A DNA stretch of 64,000 nt from Pelagibacterium halotolerans B2 (GTDB lineage: Bacteria; Pseudomonadota; Alphaproteobacteria; Rhizobiales; Devosiaceae), in assembly GCF_000230555.1 (NCBI RefSeq), contig NC_016078.1, positions 2,108,001-2,172,000 on the forward strand, written 5' to 3'. Positions 9,367-18,229 of the stretch are shown piece after piece. A program made the translations under genes and the position numbers. Position 1 is the stretch's first letter. Every line of letters starts with the position of its first letter. The notes under the pieces were generated by a model that did no database searches, had not been told where the DNA came from, and worked only from the letters and a program-made list of their open reading frames with translations.

Positions 9367-9765
9367 ATGAAAGACCATGCCCCCGAACCCCGCGGCGCCA
9401 TGACCATCCGCACCATGCCCATGCCCGCCGATACCAACGCCGCCGGCGATATCTTCGGCGGCTGGGTGATGAGCCAGATGGACATCGCCGGCGCCATTTG
9501 TGCCGTCGAAAATGTCGGCGGGCGCGTCGCCACGGTGGCCGTCGAAGCCATGAGCTTCATTGCCCCCGTCAGGGTCGGCGATGTCTTTTGCGTCTATACC
9601 TGGATCGACAGGATCGGCACCACCTCGATCAAGGTCGGGATGGAAGCATGGACCAGGTCCCGCGACCTGCCCCTGCGCACCAAGGTGACCGAGGGCCATT
9701 TCATTTATGTCGCTCTCACCGACGACGGAAAGAAACGGCCAATAGACAAAACCGCGATCGTCTGA
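9367..9765 (+). CDS. Acyl-CoA thioesterase, YciA-like hotdog fold
   Basis: Protein of 132 residues with one hotdog domain. The DTNAAGDIFGGWVMSQMDIAG segment near residues 22-42 contains the catalytic Asn-x-x-Gly-Asp pattern of YciA/Acot-type thioesterases, and VAVEAMSFIAPVRVGD forms the central helix and strand. It hydrolyses acyl-CoA in the cytosol; the chain preference is unknown. Length is normal. It is translationally close to tdk (two bases) and converges with the MOSC gene one base away. Confidence 0.9.
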   Translation: MKDHAPEPRGAMTIRTMPMPADTNAAGDIFGGWVMSQMDIAGAICAVENVGGRVATVAVEAMSFIAPVRVGDVFCVYTWIDRIGTTSIKVGMEAWTRSRDLPLRTKVTEGHFIYVALTDDGKKRPIDKTAIV

Positions 9766-9766
9766 G

Positions 9767-10417
9767 CTAGAGCGCCGCAAGGCGCTCCAGATTGTCGGCC
9801 CGGTCACGCTCGGCAAGAGGCAGGGCCAGCAGCCGCGTAATCATCTCCCGTGACAGCGGCGTTTTCATCGCGGTGAACGTCAGGGCGAAGTGTTCCCCCA
9901 GCGAAATCCTGTCCCCCGCGAACGGCTTCAGCTCGATCGCCTGTCCCGCCGCGATATGTCCCTCTGCGATAACCCGAAGATAGGCCCCGGGCCGGCCCGC
10001 GTCGCGGAATTTCTTGACGAACCCTGGATCGCCCATGCGTTTGGCGAAGGTGGCGCACGGGATGCGTGACGAGGTCACCTCGAGCACCACCTCCCCGACA
10101 ACCAGCCGGTCCCCGATGCACAGATCGGCGCTTTCGATCCCCGATACCGTCAAATTTTCTCCAAACATCCCCGATCCGGTTGCAACGCCGCGCGCCGACC
10201 AGAACGCGTAATCCTCAAGCGAATAGAGATAGAGCGCCTGCCCCGGGCCCCCGTGATGCCGCGTGTCCACCACCGCGTCCCCATCGGCCCCCAGCCGATG
10301 CACCCGCACCGCTCCCTCCAAGGCTCGCTTGCAGATCCCGGTGCGCTTGTCCGGCCTGCCGGCATCCAGCGCGACCGGCTGGCCGACATTGACGCTTTCA
10401 AGGAGTATTTGAGACAT
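9767..10417 (-). CDS. MOSC-domain protein, YiiM-like
   Basis: Protein of 216 residues with a MOSC (molybdenum cofactor sulfurase C-terminal) domain. Visible are VRVHRLGADGDAVVDTRHHGGPGQALYLYS, GENLTVSG, the cysteine in SRIPCATFAKRMGD that would carry or receive sulfur or ligate Mo, and GAYLRVIAEG. YiiM-like members reduce N-hydroxylated compounds using Moco. The C-terminal three-helix tail (SREMITRLLALPLAERDRADNL) is typical of this subgroup. It converges with the thioesterase gene, ends one base apart. Confidence 0.9.
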   Translation of the reverse strand: MSQILLESVNVGQPVALDAGRPDKRTGICKRALEGAVRVHRLGADGDAVVDTRHHGGPGQALYLYSLEDYAFWSARGVATGSGMFGENLTVSGIESADLCIGDRLVVGEVVLEVTSSRIPCATFAKRMGDPGFVKKFRDAGRPGAYLRVIAEGHIAAGQAIELKPFAGDRISLGEHFALTFTAMKTPLSREMITRLLALPLAERDRADNLERLAAL

Positions 10418-10583
10418 CTCGCCGGACGACCCCGTTCATTGGCGGTTCAAGTGGAATTCGTCAATCTCTGTAGCCGAGCATCCCCTTTGCGGTAAACCGC
10501 GCATTGCCAGGGACGAATGGAACCAAAGGGGTGACTGGCAGATTTTTGCCACAAAGCCCCAAATCTCTCGAAGGGAGAGCGAC

Positions 10584-11225
10584 ATGAATTTCAGGAAAAT
10601 TGCTGCCGTGGCAATCCTTGCGGCAACCGGCGCATTGGCAGCCGTTGGAGGCGCCCAGGCCTACGAGGCCTTTGCCACCACGGCCCTCAACGTCCGGACC
10701 GGCCCGGGCACCAATTATCCAGTGATTGCGGCCCTCTCGGCCAATCAGGTGGTCGAGGTCTCCGGCTGCAACTCATCCAACACATGGTGCCAGGTGACCG
10801 CCACCAACGTTCGCGGGTGGGCCTCCGCGCGCTATCTGCGTCCCATCGATGACGGACGTCCTTCGCCTGCGCCGTCCCCGGCGCCCAACCAGCCCGATAT
10901 CGGCTTTTCGATCAACACGCCCAATTTCAACGTGACCATCGGCAACAACCGTCCGCCCGAGCCCGCACCCAGCGGCCGCGTCTGTTTTTATGAAGAATAC
11001 AACTATGATGGCCGCAGTTTCTGTGCCGCCGACAACGACAATGAGCGCTTCCTGGGCAATTTCTGGAACGACCGTATTCGCTCGGCCCGCGTCGAGGGCA
11101 ATGTCAGCGCCACGGTCTGCACAAGCTCCAACTTTAACGGTCGTTGTGCCGTGATCGATCGCTCGGTGCGCAATCTGGGCATGCTCTCGGACGACATTTC
11201 CTCCTACTATCTGGGCCGCCGCTGA
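10584..11225 (+). CDS. Secreted SH3b protein with C-terminal beta/gamma-crystallin-like domain
   Basis: Protein of 213 residues: signal peptide 1-27 (cleavage after AQA), bacterial SH3 domain about 29-90 (TTALNVRTGPGTNYPVIAAL, then WCQVTATNVRGWASARYL), a Pro-rich linker about 92-130, and a C-terminal beta/gamma-crystallin or I36-inhibitor-like domain (VCFYEEYNYDGRSFC ... NDRIRSARVEG) with paired cysteines. SH3b modules often bind peptidoglycan; the role is not known. AAGGGAG precedes the ATG. The SH3 part is paralogous to the protein at 36798, which carries another tail. A terminator follows at once. Confidence 0.88.
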   Translation: MNFRKIAAVAILAATGALAAVGGAQAYEAFATTALNVRTGPGTNYPVIAALSANQVVEVSGCNSSNTWCQVTATNVRGWASARYLRPIDDGRPSPAPSPAPNQPDIGFSINTPNFNVTIGNNRPPEPAPSGRVCFYEEYNYDGRSFCAADNDNERFLGNFWNDRIRSARVEGNVSATVCTSSNFNGRCAVIDRSVRNLGMLSDDISSYYLGRR

Positions 11226-11252
11226 CCGCAGCACGCGCCTGCCAAATCACAT

Positions 11253-11279
11253 CCCGCCCGGACCTTCCGGGCGGGTTTT
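11253..11279 (+). terminator. Intrinsic terminator after the SH3b/crystallin gene
   Basis: Perfect 10-bp stem CCCGCCCGGA/TCCGGGCGGG with a 3-base loop, followed by TTTT, 28 bases after the stop codon. Confidence 0.88.
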
Positions 11280-11446
11280 GCATGCACTTTTCACGCCGAT
11301 TTGTGTGCGTTGCCCAAAAACAACGGTTCCCGGCCAATTGACGCAGGACGCGAATTGCCCATTTTTTGACCGATTCGTTCCTGTTTCTGGACACAACATC
11401 GTGTAGAACCCTCTCCCGTCGCCAAACAACACGGGTCAGGACCCTC

Positions 11447-11839
11447 ATGAAATTCATCAAGCCTGCAGTGCTGGTTTCAGCACTCACTCTTGGAGCTTTC
11501 CCCCTCGCCACTTCAGCCATCAACGCACAGGATACGATAGCCATCGTTCAAACCCTGTCAGGCACCGCGTCATGGTATGGCGGCAAGTTCCACGGCAGAA
11601 AAACCGCCAACGGCGAAACCTACAACCAGCATGCCCTTACCGCCGCCCACCGCTACCTGCCTTTCGGCACCGAAGTGGTGGTGACCAACAACAACAATGG
11701 CGAAAGCGTCGTGGTTCGCATCAATGATCGCGGCCCCTTCGTCGGCGGACGGATCATCGACCTCTCCCACGCAGCAGCCAGCCAGATCGGCATGATAAAT
11801 TCGGGCACGGCGCGCGTTACGGTCGAAGTCATCGGCTGA
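11447..11839 (+). CDS. RlpA-like double-psi beta-barrel protein
   Basis: Secreted protein of 130 residues with a signal peptide (cleavage near AINAQ) and a double-psi beta-barrel domain of the RlpA/expansin-like type: [19 protein letters not shown], then [17 protein letters not shown] and [16 protein letters not shown] with the conserved Asp. RlpA enzymes act on denuded glycan strands in peptidoglycan; this short form lacks a SPOR domain, so septal targeting is not expected. ATG 11447 begins a normal signal peptide; the open frame extends to 11366 without signal character. Own terminator at 11867. Confidence 0.9.
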   Translation: MKFIKPAVLVSALTLGAFPLATSAINAQDTIAIVQTLSGTASWYGGKFHGRKTANGETYNQHALTAAHRYLPFGTEVVVTNNNNGESVVVRINDRGPFVGGRIIDLSHAAASQIGMINSGTARVTVEVIG

Positions 11840-11866
11840 TTTTTTTTCCCAGTTCGAACCCATTCC

Positions 11867-11899
11867 AGGGCGTTCCGGATCTCCGGAGCGCCCTGTTTT
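11867..11899 (+). terminator. Intrinsic terminator after the RlpA-like gene
   Basis: Stem AGGGCG-TT-CCGGA / TCCGG-AG-CGCCCT (11867-11894) followed by GTTTTC. Confidence 0.82.
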
Positions 11900-12215
11900 C
11901 ATGGGGAATTGGTAATCGCCCTGGCTGGTTCTCCACAGCCGGACGCGCGCCGAAACCAAAAATTTACCGTCAATTTGAGATTTCCCCAAAACGACCCGTT
12001 AACCGCGCATAGTCTGGGTGTCGCGAGGGCGTAATTCCTGAGGCGCTTTCGGCGGCAGCGGCAGAAATGCCGCCGGCGTTGTGCAAAATGTTTGGCGACA
12101 TGAGCACACGCCGGTTTGGGGGCTTTATCGAGTGCGATGCTTGCGCGCAAGGCGGTCGGGCATCGCGGTTTGGTCCTTGGCCGGGTCGCCATCCCGGCCA
12201 TATCGAGGGTTGCCC
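11900..12215. other. Intergenic region before a micro-ORF
   Basis: About 315 bases with no supported gene. An AT-rich patch (11958-12000) could hold a promoter. A GCCGCCG-rich imperfect hairpin lies near 12050-12076. Nothing further can be assigned. Confidence 0.4.
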
Positions 12216-12335
12216 ATGTCCCATAAGTTGACGACGCAGAAACTGGTATCGATGTCCGTCGCAGCGCTGACCGGGGCGGGTCTTTGCGCCCTGTTCACAA
12301 TGGTCCTGTTCGTAACCGGCGCGCTGGCCGCCTAA
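12216..12335 (+). CDS. Signal-peptide-like micro-protein, 39 aa
   Basis: Small ORF (MSHKLTTQKLVSMSVAALTG..., 39 residues) with a basic N-terminus and one hydrophobic segment ending TGALAA at the stop. A GAGGG ribosome site lies seven bases before the ATG and a hairpin follows the stop. It resembles the 33-residue ORF at 20188, which ends TGAFA: both look like a signal peptide without a mature part. Either could be a single-pass membrane micro-protein. No family recognised; coding status rests on ribosome site, composition and the second example. Confidence 0.5.
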   Translation: MSHKLTTQKLVSMSVAALTGAGLCALFTMVLFVTGALAA

Positions 12336-12338
12336 AGA

Positions 12339-12364
12339 GGGGCCCAAGTTTGCCTTGGCGCCCC
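12339..12364 (-). terminator. Hairpin between micro-ORF and binding-protein gene
   Basis: GGGGC-CCAAG / CTTGG-GCCCC arms around a 5-base loop; on the minus strand it is followed by TCTTT, so it suits the end of the leftward binding-protein gene and may also serve the micro-ORF. Confidence 0.6.
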
Positions 12365-12377
12365 GTCCCGGTGGATC

Positions 12378-13349
12378 TTACTCGGCCTTCTCAGCCGCTG
12401 CGGCCAGTTGGGCGACATAGTCCTCGAGCCCCCAGCGCAAGGAGAGCGCCGACGGGGGAGAGACGGCGGCAACCTCTTCGATCCCCACGATGGAAGCATA
12501 GGCACCCGCTTCGGTCTGCGGCAGCCGCGCGATATAGGGTTGCGAAAAGAACGCATCGGAGTCCGCCTGGTTCTCATAGTAGGAAACCAGAATGTCCGAG
12601 ACCAGTTGATCCGCATTCTCGTAACTCACCGAGAAATAGAAATTCTCGCCATCCCCGCCCAGTGCATCCAGACTCGGCGCATAGACCAGCCCCAGATCGG
12701 TCAGGAACTTCACCCGCGAGTCGAGCCCGGCATAGATGGCCAGCGACCCGTCATAATCGTTGAGGCCGATAAACGTCGTGCCTTCAAGCCCGTCATGCTG
12801 CGCAACGGTATCGGCCACGAACTGCTCGGTTTCGGCCACCAGCGTCTCGGCCTCCTCGGCAAGTCCCAGTGCTTGCCCCACCGCGCGAGTTACCTCCTGC
12901 CACGGCGCGCTCCAGGCCGCACCCTGATAGGCGACTGTCGGCGCGATCTGGCTTAGCCGCTCATATTGCTCCTCTGTGATCCCCGAATAAACGGCAATGA
13001 TGACATCGGGATCGGCGGCCAGGATCTGCTCATAGGGCGGTTCGTCGCCCTCGGCGAGGATGGCCGGCAACTCCCCGCCCATCGCCTCCAGTGCCTCTTC
13101 GGCCCACGGATGGATACCGTTGTCACCGCCGCCATACGAGATGAATGGAATGGCCACCGGCTTGACGCCCAGCGACAGGACCGCATCGGTATTGCCCCAT
13201 GCCCAGGTCACGACCCGCTCGGGCTGCGCCTCGATCGTGGTCTGCCCATAGACATGGTCGATGGTCACCGGAAATTCCTGCGCCAGGCCCGGCCCTGCCA
13301 GAAATCCCGACATCGTCAAAACCAATGCCGCCCTCATCCCGATCATCAT
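12378..13349 (-). CDS. Iron-siderophore-type ABC substrate-binding protein (orphan)
   Basis: Periplasmic binding protein of 323 residues of the FecB/FhuD/TroA-like cluster A-II: signal peptide ending GLAQ, then VTIDHVYGQTTIEAQPERVVTWAWGNTDAVLSLG, the standard opening of siderophore-binding proteins, and ILAADPDVIIAVYSGITEEQYERL. It would deliver ferric siderophore or haem-like ligand to a permease, but no permease or ATPase gene adjoins it. AAGGAG lies eight bases before the start. Upstream is an AT-rich segment with TTTATAA/TTATAAA arms and a TTTAGAA half-site like the rhizobial Irr motif, so iron control is possible (weak inference). Confidence 0.88.
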   Translation of the reverse strand: MMIGMRAALVLTMSGFLAGPGLAQEFPVTIDHVYGQTTIEAQPERVVTWAWGNTDAVLSLGVKPVAIPFISYGGGDNGIHPWAEEALEAMGGELPAILAEGDEPPYEQILAADPDVIIAVYSGITEEQYERLSQIAPTVAYQGAAWSAPWQEVTRAVGQALGLAEEAETLVAETEQFVADTVAQHDGLEGTTFIGLNDYDGSLAIYAGLDSRVKFLTDLGLVYAPSLDALGGDGENFYFSVSYENADQLVSDILVSYYENQADSDAFFSQPYIARLPQTEAGAYASIVGIEEVAAVSPPSALSLRWGLEDYVAQLAAAAEKAE

Positions 13350-13434
13350 CGCAAAACTCCTTTTGGCCGCGACTTTATAACATGATTTCTAAACTCATAT
13401 TTATAAAACCAATCCCGCGCAAGCCTCCACGAAT

Positions 13435-13464
13435 GCGAAAGCCCGCGCGGCATACCGCGCGGGC
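13435..13464 (-). terminator. Terminator of the chemoreceptor gene
   Basis: Perfect 10-bp stem GCCCGCGCGG (13441-13450) / CCGCGCGGGC (13455-13464), loop CATA; read leftward it is followed by TTTCGC. It lies downstream of the leftward chemoreceptor gene. Confidence 0.65.
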
Positions 13465-13493
13465 TCTTGGGGCCGTCATGATGGGTGGAGACT

Positions 13494-13596
13494 GGAGCGC
13501 TTCCAGGATAAGTGGGCACCACTTATCCGGTTCGGAAGCGCGACAAAACAAGGGCTTAGAGCAATTGAAGCAATTCCAAGAAGCACTGAAATGCTC
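13494..13596 (+). repeat. Nested-hairpin intergenic repeat, best-preserved copy
   Basis: Outer arms GCGCTTCC/GGAAGCGC enclose inner arms GGATAAGTGG/CCACTTATCC with a GCA loop (13498-13543), then GACAAAACAAGGGCTTAGAG, then a second hairpin with GAGCA/TGCTC ends (to 13596). Rhizobial intergenic mosaic elements have this look. It abuts the stop codon of the chemoreceptor gene. Related copies at 976, 54006, 54751 and 56645. Confidence 0.85.
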
Positions 13597-15593
13597 TAGA
13601 ACTCCGACCAGTCATCCTTGAGCGCGGCATTGCCCTGGGTCAGATACGAGCGTGCCGCCTTGGCCACCTCCGGCTTGCGCGGTTGCGGCGCCGTTGGCTC
13701 GCTGGCAATCGTTGTGGATTTGTCGATGGTGAAAATCTCCACCACGCGATCGAGTTCACTCGCCTGCGCCTCTGTCTGCTCGATCGCCGCGTTGGTCTCC
13801 TCGACCAGCGCCGCGTTGTGCTGGGTCATCTCATCCATCTGCTGCACGGCTGTCCGCACTTCGCCAATGGCCGTTGTCTGCTCGCGATTGGCTTCGGAGA
13901 TTCCCTGCATCAGTTCGGAATTTTCCCGAACCGCCGCCAGGATGTCGCTGAGCTTGGAGGCCGCCTCGGCCACAAGTTTGGAGCCACCATCGACTTCCTT
14001 GGCGCTCTGTTCGATCAGCGCCTTGACCTCGGACGACGCCTGCGCCGCCGATTGCGCCAACCGGCGCACCTCGATGGCAACGACCGCGAACCCCTTGCCT
14101 GCTTCCCCGGCCCGCGCCGCTTCCACCGAAGCGTTGAGCGCCAGAAGGTTGGTCTGGAACGCGATGTCGTCGATCATCCCGATGATTGTCGAGATCTTGC
14201 CTGAAGACGTGGTGATCCGTTCCATGGCCGTCGTGGCCTCGCCCATCACCTCGCCGCCTGCATTGGCGAGTTCGGCAGCCGCCTGGCTCTTGTCATGGGC
14301 AATTTCCGCCTTCTCGGCATTGCCTTTGACCGTCGAGGTGAGCTGTTCGATAGCCGCCGAGGTTTCCTCGATGGCTGCCGCCTGCCGCGTCGTGCGCTCG
14401 GACAGATCATTGGCCCCCGCCAGGATTTCCCCCGTTGCCGTCTTGAGCCCGCGCGACGTCGTCTTGAGTTGCGCGACGATCGCGGTCAGCGTCTCGGCCA
14501 CCGAATTGGTGTCGTCGCGCAGCGCTGCGAAAGCCCCATGATATTCGCCCTCCATGCGCTGGGTCAGGTCGGTGCGGGCCAGCGCCGAAAGCACATGCCC
14601 CGCTTCCCCGAGCCCGGCATTGACCGTATCGAGCATGGCGTTGAAATTGGCTGCAACCTGATCGATATCCTCATCGCCGAACGTCTCGGTGATCCGGGTC
14701 GTGAAGTCGCCGGCAACGCAGGCCTTGATGACCGTATCGAAGGCCGTCTGGAACCGGTCCATCATCTCGGCGCGTTCTGCGGCGGCTTTGGCATTGAGCA
14801 AACGCTCCGCCTCAGCCGCTTCCATGGCCTGACCGTTGGAGCGGAACACCTGCAACGCCTTGGCCATCTGGCCCAGTTCGTGCTCGCGTTCGCTTCCCGA
14901 AATATCGGTATTGAAATCGCCATCGGCCAGCCGCCGCATCATCAGCGTCATGCCCGAAATGGCGCTCGACAGCCACCGGCCCATCGCAAAGGCACAAATC
15001 GCCCCGATCAGCAGCGCAGCAGCGATCTCTACGGTCAGGATGGTCATGTAATAGCTTTGCTCTGTCGCGATTTGTGCGCCCAGCGCTGCCTGCTGCCCGA
15101 CGATCCGGTCGGACAGATTGTCATAGAGCGTTTGCATCTGCGGCCCGAGTTCGTCGAGCACGCGCGCCGCGGCCACCTGCGCGGTCACGTTCATCGCCTG
15201 CTGGGCCGCGATCATTTCGTTGATCGCCGTAAGATACTGCGCGGCAAGCACCTCGACCTCGGCAATGGTCGCCAGCGCCTCGGGATCGTCCGCAAACTGC
15301 GCAACCCCCTCCGGGTCGTTCGTCGCCACGTCGTCGGCCATGATCACAAGCGCTTCACCCGCTTCCACGGACGGATTGAGCCGGAAAGCGTAGTTGAGCC
15401 TGCGCGCTTCCTCGAGATCGCGGATATAGTCGCTGACCTCCTGGGTCTTGGCCGCGCTGGCCTTGTACCCGTCGAGCAGTCCACTCATCGATTGAACGCC
15501 GAAATGACCGGCAAGTCCGACAAGGACCAGAAGAACCATGAGAACGCCAAAGGCGCCATAAACCCTGAATTTCACGCTGAGTTTTGAAAACAT
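13596..15593 (-). CDS. Methyl-accepting chemotaxis protein
   Basis: Membrane chemoreceptor of 665 residues: TM1 about 10-32, periplasmic helical sensor about 33-195, TM2 near 200-222 ([20 protein letters not shown]), HAMP, a second HAMP-like linker, then the methyl-accepting signalling domain with the hairpin tip [31 protein letters not shown] sequence (read as two overlapping motifs, [19 protein letters not shown] and [17 protein letters not shown]). It signals through CheA/CheW. The start is the ATG at 15593 ([13 protein letters not shown]), since upstream residues in the open frame lack membrane character. No che genes are nearby; ligand unknown. Confidence 0.94.
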   Translation of the reverse strand: MFSKLSVKFRVYGAFGVLMVLLVLVGLAGHFGVQSMSGLLDGYKASAAKTQEVSDYIRDLEEARRLNYAFRLNPSVEAGEALVIMADDVATNDPEGVAQFADDPEALATIAEVEVLAAQYLTAINEMIAAQQAMNVTAQVAAARVLDELGPQMQTLYDNLSDRIVGQQAALGAQIATEQSYYMTILTVEIAAALLIGAICAFAMGRWLSSAISGMTLMMRRLADGDFNTDISGSEREHELGQMAKALQVFRSNGQAMEAAEAERLLNAKAAAERAEMMDRFQTAFDTVIKACVAGDFTTRITETFGDEDIDQVAANFNAMLDTVNAGLGEAGHVLSALARTDLTQRMEGEYHGAFAALRDDTNSVAETLTAIVAQLKTTSRGLKTATGEILAGANDLSERTTRQAAAIEETSAAIEQLTSTVKGNAEKAEIAHDKSQAAAELANAGGEVMGEATTAMERITTSSGKISTIIGMIDDIAFQTNLLALNASVEAARAGEAGKGFAVVAIEVRRLAQSAAQASSEVKALIEQSAKEVDGGSKLVAEAASKLSDILAAVRENSELMQGISEANREQTTAIGEVRTAVQQMDEMTQHNAALVEETNAAIEQTEAQASELDRVVEIFTIDKSTTIASEPTAPQPRKPEVAKAARSYLTQGNAALKDDWSEF

Positions 15594-15936
15594 TCTGTCT
15601 TTCAATCCGTATATTCGAGCCCTCGAGCCCCACCGCCCTTTCTGGACGAGAGGTCGTCTTGCAAAGAGGGATTGAACGCCAAGGGACAAACCTGCCGGCC
15701 ATGCGCGTCATCCGCCCGTCGGCCCCGGCCAATGCCGTCCCCTGCAATCGCCGGGCCCGTCGCGACCCTATGCAGAAATGCTTAAAATTTTCGGCACCGG
15801 ACCTTGCCTTGCCGCGACTTTATTTTCAGCCCCGGACGTCCCCGGCCGCTTTCCACCACGCTTTCTCGTCGCCCGATTTACACAATGCGCCCACTTGCCT
15901 AAAGATTGCATGCAAACTCGCATTCAGGAACCGCCT
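15594..15936. other. Divergent promoter region of chemoreceptor and GntR genes
   Basis: About 340 bases between two divergent starts. Its right end contains the TTGCATGCAA operator (15906-15915). A short T-rich patch near 15780-15830 may hold promoter elements, but none is clear. No gene seen. Confidence 0.45.
15906..15926 (+). promoter_or_regulatory. Putative GntR/FCD operator in front of its own gene
   Basis: Perfect 10-bp palindrome TTGCATGCAA (15906-15915) followed five bases on by GCATTC. The same palindrome, followed by GAATGC at the same distance, stands in front of the ABC operon at 19902. FCD-type GntR regulators bind short palindromes of this kind. Confidence 0.6.
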
Positions 15937-16587
15937 GTGAAAAAACAGACAGCCACAGACCGCATTCGTGCCGCGCTGGCCGATGCCATAGTTCGCGGCG
16001 AGATGGGGCCGGGCGTTGTGCTCGACGAAGCCTCGCTGGCCGAGCGATTTTCGGTTTCCCGCACCCCGGTGCGCGAGGCCATTCGCCAGCTCGAAGCAAT
16101 CGGTTTTGCTGAAGCGCGGCCCCATCGCGGTGCTGTAGTTCCCAATTTCACGCCCGAGCGGCTCACCGAAATGTTCGGGGTGATGGCCGAACTCGAGGCG
16201 TTATGCGCCCGATCCGCCGCCCAACGCGCCACGCCCTCCGACCTCGAAGCGCTCGATAGGGTCCATTCCGATTGCGCGGACGCCGCCCGGCTTGGCGATA
16301 TCGATGCCTACTACCAGACCAATCTGACCTTCCACGAGACGGTCTATGCAATCGGGGGCAATCGGTTCCTTGCCGAGGTGACCATCGGCGTGCGCAACCG
16401 CGTCGCCCCGTTCCGCAAGGCGCAATTCCGCTCGCTCGGGCGCCTGCTCAAATCGGTCGAGGAGCACCAGCGGGTCGTCGATGCAATCGTGGCCCAGGAC
16501 CCCGACGCCGCTGCCGAGGCGATGCGCGAGCACATGCTTGTGGTTCGCGCCTCGGTCGGCGAGGTCTCGCCGACGCTGAAATCCTGA
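15937..16587 (+). CDS. GntR-family regulator, FadR/FCD type
   Basis: Repressor-like protein of 216 residues: winged HTH about 5-70 (ATDRIRAALADAIVRGEM, then LAERFSVSRTPVREAIRQLE) and an FCD all-helical effector domain with the metal-binding His pattern (NLTFHETVY; VEEHQRVVDAI; MREHMLV). GTG 15937 is chosen because AGGAA lies seven bases upstream and because ATG 15910 would overlap the operator palindrome. The gene converges with the ABC-transporter operon, and the operator before both suggests it controls itself and that operon. The effector is unknown. Confidence 0.9.
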   Translation: MKKQTATDRIRAALADAIVRGEMGPGVVLDEASLAERFSVSRTPVREAIRQLEAIGFAEARPHRGAVVPNFTPERLTEMFGVMAELEALCARSAAQRATPSDLEALDRVHSDCADAARLGDIDAYYQTNLTFHETVYAIGGNRFLAEVTIGVRNRVAPFRKAQFRSLGRLLKSVEEHQRVVDAIVAQDPDAAAEAMREHMLVVRASVGEVSPTLKS

Positions 16588-16590
16588 AAT

Positions 16591-17025
16591 TTAAGCGCCC
16601 TGCGCCGCGGCGAGACTGGCGACATAATTGCGCCACCCGCCAAATGCGGTGATATCGAGTGCGCCGTCCAGCGCCAGGGGCTCGGCAATGAAGCCCTTGA
16701 CCTCCGTCCCGTCATCGAGCCGCGCCACACCGATCCCCATCGGCGCGGGTATCGCCGCAACGAACGATCCGAAGGCCGAAACCTTGAGGCGCCACACTTC
16801 GACAACGATCGGGCTCCCCTCGCCGTCCCGCACGCGCAGCAGCCCCGGCTTGGGCGGCACAGTGCCCGGCAGCGCGAAAAGCTTGTAGCAGGGCGCGGTC
16901 CGGCACTCGCGCAGGAAAACCGCACCGCGCTCGGTTAGCTCGCGATTGAGCGGCATGCCGCGCAAATGCGCGCCGACGACGGCCAGATCGACGGTCTGGG
17001 ACGAATTGGGGATCATGGGAACCAT
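16591..17025 (-). CDS. Allophanate-hydrolase C-terminal-like (gamma-glutamylcyclotransferase-like fold) protein
   Basis: Free-standing protein of 144 residues matching the C-terminal domain of allophanate hydrolase: DLAVVGAHLRGMPLNRELT, then APCYKLFALPG, KPGLLRV, AFGSFVAAIPAPMGIG and VKGFIAEPLAL. In AtzF-type enzymes this domain decarboxylates N-carboxycarbamate. Here it is last in an operon with an ABC uptake system of the nitrate/taurine/NMT1 type, 48 bases after the binding-protein gene. This hints that the transported compound is a ureide, carbamoyl or pyrimidine-like nitrogen source (inference). Confidence 0.85.
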   Translation of the reverse strand: MVPMIPNSSQTVDLAVVGAHLRGMPLNRELTERGAVFLRECRTAPCYKLFALPGTVPPKPGLLRVRDGEGSPIVVEVWRLKVSAFGSFVAAIPAPMGIGVARLDDGTEVKGFIAEPLALDGALDITAFGGWRNYVASLAAAQGA

Positions 17026-17073
17026 TGAGAAAGGAGTGATATGCGGGGGGCATGTCGCCCCCCGAAAATGAGG

Positions 17074-18141
17074 TCAGGGCAGCTCGAGCCCATCCCACGC
17101 AGCTTCGACGATATCGTCGGTCAGAACCGCCGAAAGGTCGACAGGTCCGGCAAGCGCCTTTTGTTCACCCTCGCCCAGTTGCAGGTACTCCATATAGATT
17201 TCCCATGCCTCGGGAACGAACTCACCATGCAGTTCGACCGCCTCTGGCGCCGTATAGTAAGTCTGGACGAGCGCCCAGAATTCGGCGGCCACCGGATTGT
17301 CGCCCAGGGATGCGGCGGCATATTCGGTCCTGAGCAATTCAAACGCGTCGTCCGGATTGGTCATCCCGTACGACCAGCCCTTGAGCGTCGCCCGAACGAA
17401 CTTTGCGAGCAGTTCGGGATCGGCTTCATAGGTTTCCAACCGCACCGCCAGCGCATCGCCGGGGAATTGAGCAATAACCTCCGGGGTGATCGAGCGGGTC
17501 GCGATACCTTGTGCGGGGAGCAAGAGCAGATCGCGCTTGGCGCCGGCATAGGCCTGGATGCGGCCCTCTTCGAAAGAACGCACCGTCGTGGGATCGCCTT
17601 CCCCGGCGACCACCAACCGCACGTCGGAACCCTCGGCCAGTCCCGACGATACGATCGAGGCCCGCGTCATCGGCACTTCCCCGCCGGCCAGATCGGACAG
17701 ACCGATCGTCAGCCCGGCCATGTCCGCCATTGTCTGCACTTCGCTCTCTTCAGGCACCACGATATCGAACGTATCGGGATAATAAACCTGCATGATCGCC
17801 TTGAGCGGGAACCCGCGCTGGACGGTCTGCATCGTGGCGGCCGAGGAAAAGATCCCCCAGTCCACATTGCCGGCGGCCAACTGCCGCGCAGCGTCCGACG
17901 ACCCCTTTGAATAATTGAGCGTCACGTCCAGCCCCTCCTCTTCATAATAGCCCATTTCCTGGGCCATGAAGATCGGGAACATCTGGGCGGTCGGACCGCC
18001 CTGCGCCGTGACCCCGTTAAAGGGCGTCAAGTCCTGCCCGAAGGCAGCCCCGGCGGTAAGCAGCGCCAAAAGGCTCGTCGAAAGGGCCGCGGCTCCAGCC
18101 TTGGCGAGGATATTTGCACCAGTCATTTCTTGTTTCTCCAT
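17074..18141 (-). CDS. ABC transporter substrate-binding protein, NMT1/THI5-like
   Basis: Periplasmic binding protein of 355 residues: signal peptide ending GAAFGQ, then PTAQMFPIFMAQEMGYYEEEGLDVTLNYSKGSSDAARQLAAGNVDWGIFSS (read in pieces: FMAQEMGYYEEEGLDV, GSSDAARQLAAGNVDWG), the standard opening of the NMT1/SsuA class that binds small nitrogen or sulfur compounds. GGAGGGAC lies ten bases before ATG 18141. Second-to-last gene of the operon ATPase-permease-binding protein-allophanate-like protein; ligand not known. Confidence 0.9.
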   Translation of the reverse strand: MEKQEMTGANILAKAGAAALSTSLLALLTAGAAFGQDLTPFNGVTAQGGPTAQMFPIFMAQEMGYYEEEGLDVTLNYSKGSSDAARQLAAGNVDWGIFSSAATMQTVQRGFPLKAIMQVYYPDTFDIVVPEESEVQTMADMAGLTIGLSDLAGGEVPMTRASIVSSGLAEGSDVRLVVAGEGDPTTVRSFEEGRIQAYAGAKRDLLLLPAQGIATRSITPEVIAQFPGDALAVRLETYEADPELLAKFVRATLKGWSYGMTNPDDAFELLRTEYAAASLGDNPVAAEFWALVQTYYTAPEAVELHGEFVPEAWEIYMEYLQLGEGEQKALAGPVDLSAVLTDDIVEAAWDGLELP

Positions 18142-18229
18142 TTGAAATGTCCCTCCGCGCCGGACTGTCCAGGGGATGCCCGATCTCGTTCGAAGTCTTT
18201 GTAAAAGGGCTGGCAGCTAGGGTCAGGAC

